Virus record (IMG/VR): IMGVR_UViG_3300034105_002646
Location: 1 to 50,318 of that record
Length of the DNA: 50,318 nucleotides
Source: a virus
Strand: one strand, 5' to 3'
Each line of letters begins with the position of its first letter. The stretch's first letter is position 1. The translations under genes and the position numbers were made by a program. Of this stretch, positions 18,989 to 25,157 are shown piece by piece. Under the pieces are notes generated by a model. It was given only the letters and a program-made list of their open reading frames with translations, was not told where the DNA came from and made no database searches.

Positions 18989-19356
18989 TATTTATTATCT
19001 TTATTTGTTATATCTTCAACATTTAACATTATTAAATCTTCTTCATCTAAAAATTCATAATCATCATCGTCATCATCGTCATCATCTTCATTTTGAGCGT
19101 CAGTTGTTTTTTTCATACTTTTGGCTAAATGTAGTAAAAAAGGTTTGATATCTAAATCTCTAGTTAATACTATTGTTGTAAACATATAATATATTATTAC
19201 ACCCATAATAATAGGTGTAGTTAATAAAACTATCAAAAATAAAATAGTTTTACTAGTATATGATTTTATTTCATCTATTATTTTTTTCTTAGGTATTATA
19301 ATTTCTTCATTAGGTAAAAAATCAATATCTTTTTTTGTTTTACATCCACAACCCAT
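18988..19356 (-). CDS. small single-pass membrane protein with acidic tail (122 aa)
   Basis: A 122-aa protein. N-terminus MGCGCKTKKDIDFLP with two early cysteines; one hydrophobic segment at about residues 37-65 (ILFLIVLLTTPIIMGVIIYY); a cytosolic-type tail with nine consecutive Asp residues followed by more acid. I do not recognise the family. Its stop overlaps the next gene's ATG by one base, so translation is coupled to the 1455-aa baseplate protein, which also has a hydrophobic stretch. Possible roles: a membrane-anchored assembly factor for the wedge, or a holin-like protein; nothing in the sequence decides. Confidence 0.7.
   Translation of the reverse strand: MGCGCKTKKDIDFLPNEEIIIPKKKIIDEIKSYTSKTILFLIVLLTTPIIMGVIIYYMFTTIVLTRDLDIKPFLLHLAKSMKKTTDAQNEDDDDDDDDDYEFLDEEDLIMLNVEDITNKDNK
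19061..19087 (-). repeat. Asp-codon microsatellite
   Basis: Interrupted tandem triplets (tca/tcg/tcat-type on the plus strand) code for nine Asp in a row in the small membrane protein. A length-variable tract is plausible. Confidence 0.6.
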
Positions 19357-19419
19357 TTTTAGCTTTTTTTAGTATTTATTATTTAGGTCAATATAATTAA
19401 AATAATAAATAAGGAAATA

Positions 19420-21240
19420 TTATTTTACTCTAACTATTATATCAGTAGTAGGGTCTTTAACCTCAAACATACTAATTGGTTCACCAAAAAGAGTATAATC
19501 AGTTGAAATATCTACTTGTCTAGTTGTAGCATCAGAATATGGTTGTGATATCTCATTAAGACTATATTTACCTTGTCCTACTTTATTATATACTCTTAAA
19601 TCAATAACATTTAACACACCACCAACATTATTGATAGTTTCAATCAATGATGATAAATAAATATTATCACCCATTTGATATTTGTTAATATCCATGTATG
19701 TTTGTACATCTGAAATTACTTGACTTATAATTTGACCTTGTGGTTGTTTTTTATCAATCATTAAATCAATTTGAAAACCTAAATTAATAATTCTACCATT
19801 TGTTACTTCAACATAGTCATTAATCATTCTATAATCAGCTAAATATGTTGATATATTATCTCTAAGTACACTAGTTGATTCGTTGGTTAATTTTGAATTT
19901 GCATCTAGGCTAAGAATATAAACCTTAATTTTGTTTTGTTGTTCTAAAACACCACATCTAAATGGAACACCAAAATTACCAGGCATTTGAGCAATTCTTG
20001 TTTGATAATCTTTAATTGTAACCGCTCTATTTTGTGATGAAAAATTATATCTTACTAAATTTCTAATTTCTTCAACACTGGGAGCGTTTTTACCACCCAA
20101 AGCTGGAAATGCGTTATTAACTTTAATTGAGTTTTTAACGGCAGCATTTATTGATGGATTGGAACCATTAACGTTCATATTCATTAACCCAACACTAGTT
20201 AATACGTTTGGACCAACATTACTATCAGAACCACCACCTACTCTATATTTAATGAACATAGTAGTATTTGATGTTGGAGTAATACCTAAAGACATATTGT
20301 TAATAAAATCACCTATTTGATTAACCAAAGCGGCATTGGTATCAAAATCAGTAAGGCTACTAGTATCTTGTGTACCACCACCTAGAATTATTTTGGTAAA
20401 ACCTAAATCTGTATATTCTTTAATAAATTTTTTATTAGTTGAAATCCATTTACCTGGTCTAACACTTGAACTATCACTAATTTTAGAAGTATCCTCAATA
20501 AAAACTTTATCTTCAGCCAAAGCATCCATTTCAAACCATCTATTATCTAAATTAAGAAAATCATCAAGTGTTGGTTGTTTTGTATAACTTGTTCCTGGTA
20601 ATGTAATTACAGATTCTATAGAAATTACATTATCTTCTGGAAGAATTATTTCTAAAAATGGTTTTACATCAGCACTGGTTAAAACTCTTTTAAAAACCTT
20701 AGAAGTACCATTTGAAACGATTTCTCTTTTTGTAAGTGTGTAATTAACTAAATTACCATTTGAATCAACATTTGGTATTATAAGTCTATTAGGAATTCCA
20801 TTAATATTAAATGGGTTACTAAAATCAATATCATTATTAACTTCAAATACTTTTCCAGCACCATTAACTTGTGAACCTGTTCTAATAACAGGTGCATATG
20901 AAATATCATATGAATCACCATAAACTGGTACCGTTACTGAAAAATCTACAATTGTTACACTAGGTCTTTTACCTGGTATTTTTAACCCAAAAGTTCTAGC
21001 CATTGAAAGTATTGATTTTCTTTCTTTTGCATAATCAATTTGTGTTTCTTGAAACATTCTATCAGTATTGGTTGATAACATATCACCAACAGCTGCATTT
21101 AATTCCAAAAGCATCATACCTACTGATGCATCATTAAAATCCCCAAAAATATCTGGATAATATTGTTTTACCATATTCACCAAATCTGTACGTATTTCCG
21201 CAAAATTCCTACTAGTGTAATGTATTCCGTTGTTTGCCAT
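19420..21240 (-). CDS. 6: baseplate wedge protein gp6 / baseplate J-like (606 aa)
   Basis: A 606-aa protein, close to T4 gp6 in length. The N-terminus has the typical J/gp6 opening (NGIHYTSRNFAEIRTDLVNM, then YPDIFGDFNDASVGMMLLEL), and the central region has VRYNFSSQNRAVTIKDYQTR, the conserved 'NRAVT-x-x-D' motif of the family. gp6 dimers link neighbouring wedges around the hub and build the baseplate ring. Its partner gp25 is encoded just upstream in transcription order, but a plus-strand endonuclease gene now sits between them. The ATG at 21238-21240 has an ATATTTATA motif 16 nt upstream. Confidence 0.92.
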   Translation of the reverse strand: MANNGIHYTSRNFAEIRTDLVNMVKQYYPDIFGDFNDASVGMMLLELNAAVGDMLSTNTDRMFQETQIDYAKERKSILSMARTFGLKIPGKRPSVTIVDFSVTVPVYGDSYDISYAPVIRTGSQVNGAGKVFEVNNDIDFSNPFNINGIPNRLIIPNVDSNGNLVNYTLTKREIVSNGTSKVFKRVLTSADVKPFLEIILPEDNVISIESVITLPGTSYTKQPTLDDFLNLDNRWFEMDALAEDKVFIEDTSKISDSSSVRPGKWISTNKKFIKEYTDLGFTKIILGGGTQDTSSLTDFDTNAALVNQIGDFINNMSLGITPTSNTTMFIKYRVGGGSDSNVGPNVLTSVGLMNMNVNGSNPSINAAVKNSIKVNNAFPALGGKNAPSVEEIRNLVRYNFSSQNRAVTIKDYQTRIAQMPGNFGVPFRCGVLEQQNKIKVYILSLDANSKLTNESTSVLRDNISTYLADYRMINDYVEVTNGRIINLGFQIDLMIDKKQPQGQIISQVISDVQTYMDINKYQMGDNIYLSSLIETINNVGGVLNVIDLRVYNKVGQGKYSLNEISQPYSDATTRQVDISTDYTLFGEPISMFEVKDPTTDIIVRVK

Positions 21241-21256
21241 AACTATTAATTTTTAT

Positions 21257-21265
21257 TATAAATAT
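21257..21265 (-). promoter_or_regulatory. ATATTTATA promoter-like motif before gp6
   Basis: TATAAATAT on the plus strand, so the minus strand reads ATATTTATA, 16 nt before the gp6 ATG. The inserted endonuclease gene separates gp6 from gp25, so an own promoter here would keep gp6 expressed. Function inferred. Confidence 0.4.
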
Positions 21266-21280
21266 ATGTTAATAAAAAAA

Positions 21281-21315
21281 TTAATAAATATTTGTTTAAT
21301 TAATAAATATTTGTT
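21281..21315 (+). repeat. 16-bp direct repeat in the endonuclease promoter
   Basis: TTAATAAATATTTGTT occurs at 21281-21296 and again at 21300-21315, 19 bp apart. The first copy supplies the TTTG of the -33 element of the promoter described next. Confidence 0.8.
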
Positions 21316-21322
21316 ATATTTG
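21291..21322 (+). promoter_or_regulatory. Bacteroidetes-type promoter for the endonuclease gene
   Basis: TTTG at 21291-21294, a 20-nt spacer, then TATATTTG at 21315-21322. This matches the Bacteroidetes primary-sigma consensus TTTG/TTG-N17-23-TANNTTTG exactly. It lies about 29 nt before the endonuclease ATG and points away from gp6, so this gene can be transcribed by host polymerase independently of the phage late programme. Confidence 0.65.
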
Positions 21323-21350
21323 TAATAATTATAATGAAACACCATAAAGT

Positions 21351-22973
21351 ATGAAAAAGAAAACAACACAAGAATTTATTAAAGAAGCAAATATCATACA
21401 TAATAATAAATATGATTATTCATTATCAACATATAAAACAAATAACACTAAAGTTAAAATAATATGTCCTATACATGGTGTTTTTGAACAAACACCCGTA
21501 AAACATATATTAGCAAAACATTGTTGCCCTAAATGTTCTAATATAAAATTACATAATATTCAAAGAAAGGATAAAAATACATTTATTTTGGAATCAAAAA
21601 ATATACATAAAGATAAATATGATTATTCATTGGTTGAATATATTAATAATAGGACAAAAATAAAAATAATTTGTCCTATTCATGGTGTTTTTGAGCAAAC
21701 ACCAATTAATCATTTAAAAGGTAAAGGTTGTAAATATTGTGGTGGTACATCTAAATTAGACACTAATTTTTTTATTTATAATGCTAATAAAATACATAAT
21801 AATTTTTACGATTATTCATTAGTTGATTATTTAGATTCTAGAACTAAAATAAAAATAATTTGTCCTATTCATGGTGTTTTTGAGCAAACACCTAATAATC
21901 ATTTATCAAAAGAACAAGGTTGTTTCAATTGTTTAAATAAAATACATGATAATATTACTTTTTCAAATTATTGTTCATTATTACATAACAATAAATATGA
22001 TTATTCATTAGTTAATTACACATTAATCACTAATAAAGTTAAAATTATTTGTCCAATTCATGGAGCATATGAACAAAGAGCCGATTCACATAAAAATGGT
22101 AATGGTTGTAATAAATGTTCTAATAATGGTGTTTCTAAAGAAGAAAAAGAATTAAATAATTGGTTGAATAGTTTAGGTATTATAACTGAAACTAATGATA
22201 AAAATACATTAAATGGTTTAGAATTAGATATTTATATTCCATCACATAATTTAGCTATTGAATACAATGGTTTATATTGGCATTCTGAAGAATTTATAGA
22301 TAAAAATTATCATATTAATAAAACTGAATTATGTGAAAAACAAAATATTCAACTTATTCATATATTTGAAGATGAATGGTTATTTAAAAAAGATATTGTT
22401 AAATCAAGATTAATGAATATACTTGGATTAACAACGAATAAAATATATGGAAGAAAAACTGAAATACGAGAAGTAAGTTCTAAAAAATCAAAAGAATTTT
22501 TAGATGCTAACCATATTCAAGGTAATGTTAACTCTAAAATAAAATTAGGTTTATACTATAAAGATGAATTAGTTAGTATTATGACTATAGGTAAAAGACC
22601 TATGATAAATAATTATGAATATGAACTTCTTAGGTTTTGTAATAAACTAAATACTAATGTAATTGGTGGGGCTGATAAATTACTTAAAAATTTTATTAAA
22701 ACATATGAACCAAAACAAATCATAAGCTATGCCGATAGAAGATGGTCACAGGGTAATTTATATGAAAAATTAGGTTTTAATTTTAAAAATAATTCTATAA
22801 TTTCTTTTTCATATATTATTAATAAAAAAAGAGTAAATAGATTGAATTTACAAAAACATATATTAGTTAAGCAAGGTTTTGATTCTAATAAAACTGCTAA
22901 ACAAATAATGTTGGATAGGAAAATATATAGAATATATGATTGCGGAAGTAAAAGCTATGAACTAATTTTTTAA
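21351..22973 (+). CDS. free-standing homing endonuclease, four zinc-ribbon modules plus Hef/Vsr-like nuclease (540 aa)
   Basis: Plus strand, between gp6 and gp25. Four modules (about residues 7-61, 75-127, 137-193, 200-255) share F-I/S...IH-x-N/D-K-YDYSL...K-(V/I)-K-I-ICPIHGVFEQ...H...C-x2-C with Cys/His pairs likely to bind zinc. The C-terminal half starts with GVSKEEKELNNWL, then LDIYIPSHNLAIEYNGLYWH (D...E-x-N-G...H) and later RFCNKLNTNVIGGADKLLKN and SYADRRWSQGNLYEKLGF. That tail resembles phage 'Hef'-type homing endonucleases (comparison from memory). The stop overlaps the convergent gp25 stop by 4 nt. Unlike the 10144 gene, no displaced copy of the neighbour's 3' end is visible. An alternative ATG at 21334 is closed after six codons. 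Confidence 0.85.
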   Translation: MKKKTTQEFIKEANIIHNNKYDYSLSTYKTNNTKVKIICPIHGVFEQTPVKHILAKHCCPKCSNIKLHNIQRKDKNTFILESKNIHKDKYDYSLVEYINNRTKIKIICPIHGVFEQTPINHLKGKGCKYCGGTSKLDTNFFIYNANKIHNNFYDYSLVDYLDSRTKIKIICPIHGVFEQTPNNHLSKEQGCFNCLNKIHDNITFSNYCSLLHNNKYDYSLVNYTLITNKVKIICPIHGAYEQRADSHKNGNGCNKCSNNGVSKEEKELNNWLNSLGIITETNDKNTLNGLELDIYIPSHNLAIEYNGLYWHSEEFIDKNYHINKTELCEKQNIQLIHIFEDEWLFKKDIVKSRLMNILGLTTNKIYGRKTEIREVSSKKSKEFLDANHIQGNVNSKIKLGLYYKDELVSIMTIGKRPMINNYEYELLRFCNKLNTNVIGGADKLLKNFIKTYEPKQIISYADRRWSQGNLYEKLGFNFKNNSIISFSYIINKKRVNRLNLQKHILVKQGFDSNKTAKQIMLDRKIYRIYDCGSKSYELIF

Positions 22974-23347
22974 ATATTTATTATTATAATATCTGATTGT
23001 GTAAAGACATCATCTGTTATTGTATATTTTATTGTAACTACTGCAGCATATTCACTTTCTTCAGATTCAACTACTGATATTTCATTAATATCTAATTTAG
23101 GTAAATATCTTTTTACTACTGTGGTTATTTCTGATTTAATACCTGCAAGAGTTAAACTATCATTAGGTTCAAAGATAAATTTTAATAAATCAGTACCAAA
23201 ATCTGGATTATAAAGTCTTTGCCCTTTTCTAGTTAAAATAAGGTGCAGCAAATCACTTTTTATAGCTTTTTCATCAGTAGATGTTAAATCTAAGAAAAAA
23301 CCTTTAGGACTATCTTTAAATGGGTAGTTTATGTTAATATATTTCAT
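22970..23347 (-). CDS. 25: baseplate wedge protein gp25 / GPW_gp25 family (125 aa)
   Basis: A 125-aa protein with the diagnostic LTRKGQRLYNPDFGTDLLKF then FEPND motif of the gp25/W family, at the family's usual length. In T4 and simpler contractile systems this small protein staples wedge proteins gp6 and gp7 to the sheath-proximal baseplate. The gene begins just below the terminator that ends the nrdA unit and starts the baseplate run leading to gp6. The 3' end overlaps the convergent endonuclease gene by 4 nt. Confidence 0.93.
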   Translation of the reverse strand: MKYININYPFKDSPKGFFLDLTSTDEKAIKSDLLHLILTRKGQRLYNPDFGTDLLKFIFEPNDSLTLAGIKSEITTVVKRYLPKLDINEISVVESEESEYAAVVTIKYTITDDVFTQSDIIIINI

Positions 23348-23410
23348 ACTTATTCTTTTTTAGATAAATATAATAATAATTTATTTTTATAAGTAAATAT
23401 GGAAATAAAA

Positions 23411-23433
23411 AAAGGGGCCATTTAGGCCCCTTT
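23411..23433 (-). terminator. rho-independent terminator after nrdA
   Basis: Stem AAAGGGGCC (23411-23419), loop ATTTA, stem GGCCCCTTT (23425-23433). The GC-rich core is exceptional in this AT-rich sequence. Read on the minus strand it is followed by a run of seven T, 8 nt after the nrdA C-half stop. The plus-strand flank is also T-rich, so it may work in both directions. It separates the replication/nucleotide unit from gp25 and the baseplate genes. Confidence 0.93.
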
Positions 23434-23441
23434 AATTTTTA

Positions 23442-24056
23442 TTATGATGAACACCCGAAGCATTCAAATTGACTGTCTTGCGGTTTTTCTGGTTTATTCT
23501 TATCCATATCAATCGCCAAGTGTTTAGCTTTATTATCTACAGACTCACTTCTTAGATAATATTGGCCTGTTTTAAGACCTAATTTCCAAGATAAGGTATG
23601 TGAAGTTGTTAACTTACCAACTGTTGGTGTAGAGAAGAAAATATTAAGACTTTGTGATTGGTCAATAAATGGTCCTCTATCAGCAGACATTTCAATAAGG
23701 GCTTTTTGTGATATCTCCCAAACTGTTTTATATCTTTCTTTAATATCTTCACTTATTGTTGGGATATTTTGAACACTACCATCATTCTTCATTAATTCTT
23801 GAAGTGTTTCTCTATTCCAAATACCAGCTTCTTCTAATTCTCTAACCAAGTGTTTATTTACCATTGCAAACTCACCACCTGTTACTCTACGAACATATAA
23901 GTTGGATGTAAATGGTTCAAAAGCTTCGTTTGACCCAATTACACGAGCAGAATTATGACTAACACAACCATTTTCCATTATATAATTATGAACATTTGGT
24001 ACTTCAATATCCCAAGTTGGTTTGACACCATTTTTAGTTATACTTTTTATTTTCAT
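23442..24056 (-). CDS. nrdA: split NrdA, C-terminal half: 35-aa C-intein plus 169-aa C-extein (204 aa)
   Basis: Residues 1-35 are a C-intein: block F PTWDIEVPNVHNYIMENG and block G CVSHN, ending in His34-Asn35. Residue 36 (Ser) is the +1 nucleophile. Residues 36-204 continue class Ia RNR large subunit exactly where the N-half stops: SARVIGSNEAFEPFTSN, RRVTGGEF, and the C-terminal redox cysteines in ECFGCSS. Joined to the N-half by trans-splicing, the product is 600 + 169 = 769 aa, the expected NrdA size (T4 NrdA is about 754). The ATG lies inside the last codons of the upstream endonuclease gene (23-nt overlap), so translation probably depends on reinitiation. A simple pseudogene is excluded by the intact splice residues. 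Confidence 0.93.
   Translation of the reverse strand: MKIKSITKNGVKPTWDIEVPNVHNYIMENGCVSHNSARVIGSNEAFEPFTSNLYVRRVTGGEFAMVNKHLVRELEEAGIWNRETLQELMKNDGSVQNIPTISEDIKERYKTVWEISQKALIEMSADRGPFIDQSQSLNIFFSTPTVGKLTTSHTLSWKLGLKTGQYYLRSESVDNKAKHLAIDMDKNKPEKPQDSQFECFGCSS
23952..24056 (-). other. C-intein (IntC) of split NrdA intein
   Basis: 35 residues starting at the ATG. Asp16 and His23 of block F, penultimate His34, terminal Asn35 and Ser +1 are all present. Length and layout match known naturally split C-inteins such as cyanobacterial DnaE IntC (36 aa). Confidence 0.92.
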
Positions 24057-25113
24057 TTAATTTTTGTTTTATTATTTTATTTATTTTTTCTTTATTTATA
24101 ACTTCACTATCTGAAGACCATAACTCTAAGTAATCAAAACCATTTTTTAATGCTAGTTGTTTTTTATTTTTATCTTTAGTGATTGATTCTTCTAAATTTA
24201 ACCTAAAGTATTTTCCCCACGCATCTTCTTTTAATTTACTTACACCATATTTTTGGATATTTGGGTGGAATTTTTCACCATGATATTCTATAATTATATT
24301 TAATGATAGAATAGTTAAATCATATGAAAAAGTTAAATTATTTTCTAAATCATGTAGTCTATATTCGTATGAGCCACTTACACCTAAAAAAATATCATTT
24401 CGTTCAACACCGTTTTTACGTAAATGTTTATATAATGGAATAAAATATTTTAAAGATTCTTTAGATGCTGTAAAAAATGAAACATCTCTTTTCTTGAGTT
24501 CTTCTATTTGCAATATTTTTGCTAATTTTAAATCACCATTAGTTTTCTTTAAAAAGAAATTAATACTCATACAATCTTTTTTTAAAGAAAACTTTTGATA
24601 CAAGTCAATCGCTTTTTTTCTATCACCATTTGTTTTTTTTAAGAAATAATTCATTGACGAACCATCTTTATTTTTATTTATTTCATTTAATTTAGTTTTA
24701 GCAATATTAATATCACCATATTTTTTAATTAATTTTTCTAAACTAACTACAACACTTTTTTTACGCTCAATCAACATTTCATTAGCAATATTAATATCAC
24801 CATTAGACTTTTTTAACGCCCAATCTTTACTGTTTGAATCTTTCGTTTTTAAATATTCAAACCATTTATTTGTACCATCAACTTCACCATATTTAAAGAC
24901 AAATGTTTCTAAAGTATGTTTACTTTTATCACAAAATTCTTTATATTTTATTAAACCATCAACTTCACCATGATTAAAAATAAAACTTTCTAAAGTTCTA
25001 CCACATTTTAATTTGTGGATTTTTACTTTATCAATCGCTTCATTTTCAGAAAAACCTTTACCTAACCAATATTCAATTTTAAAAGGTGTTGTTTTACTAG
25101 ATATTTTTTCCAT
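24034..25113 (-). CDS. free-standing homing endonuclease inside split nrdA (359 aa)
   Basis: Lies between the two halves of nrdA on the same strand. Residues ~12-35 carry EYWLGKGFSENEAIDKV, a motif common at the start of phage homing endonucleases. Residues ~40-210 are six tandem units of about 28 aa, built on S-x2-x-F-(L/I)-K-K-x-(N)GD-x2-x-A, probably a DNA-binding array. Residues ~245-340 form the nuclease core: YDLTILSLNIIIEYHGEKFH (D265, E276, H278), then KDKNKKQLALKNGFDYLELW, the Vsr/PD-(D/E)XK-like layout described for endonucleases associated with fractured split-intein genes (EDxHD group). The C-terminus overlaps the NrdA C-half start by 23 nt. Inferred role: homing into intein-less or unfractured nrdA. 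Confidence 0.85.
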   Translation of the reverse strand: MEKISSKTTPFKIEYWLGKGFSENEAIDKVKIHKLKCGRTLESFIFNHGEVDGLIKYKEFCDKSKHTLETFVFKYGEVDGTNKWFEYLKTKDSNSKDWALKKSNGDINIANEMLIERKKSVVVSLEKLIKKYGDINIAKTKLNEINKNKDGSSMNYFLKKTNGDRKKAIDLYQKFSLKKDCMSINFFLKKTNGDLKLAKILQIEELKKRDVSFFTASKESLKYFIPLYKHLRKNGVERNDIFLGVSGSYEYRLHDLENNLTFSYDLTILSLNIIIEYHGEKFHPNIQKYGVSKLKEDAWGKYFRLNLEESITKDKNKKQLALKNGFDYLELWSSDSEVINKEKINKIIKQKLNENKKYN

Positions 25114-25125
25114 AATTTTCTTTAT

Positions 25126-25134
25126 TATAAATAT
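25126..25134 (-). promoter_or_regulatory. ATATTTATA promoter-like motif before the nrdA-embedded endonuclease
   Basis: TATAAATAT on the plus strand, 12 nt before the endonuclease ATG and within the 44-nt gap after the NrdA N-half stop. It could drive separate expression of the endonuclease and, by coupling, the NrdA C-half. Inferred. Confidence 0.35.
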
Positions 25135-25157
25135 CTAGTAAAACTTTAAACGACCAA

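Noticed and set aside
21241-21350. Displaced copy of the gp25 3' end upstream of the 540-aa endonuclease
   Set aside because: Searched by eye because of the 9972-10091 precedent. Only AT-rich direct repeats and a promoter are present, with no coding similarity to the gp25 end.
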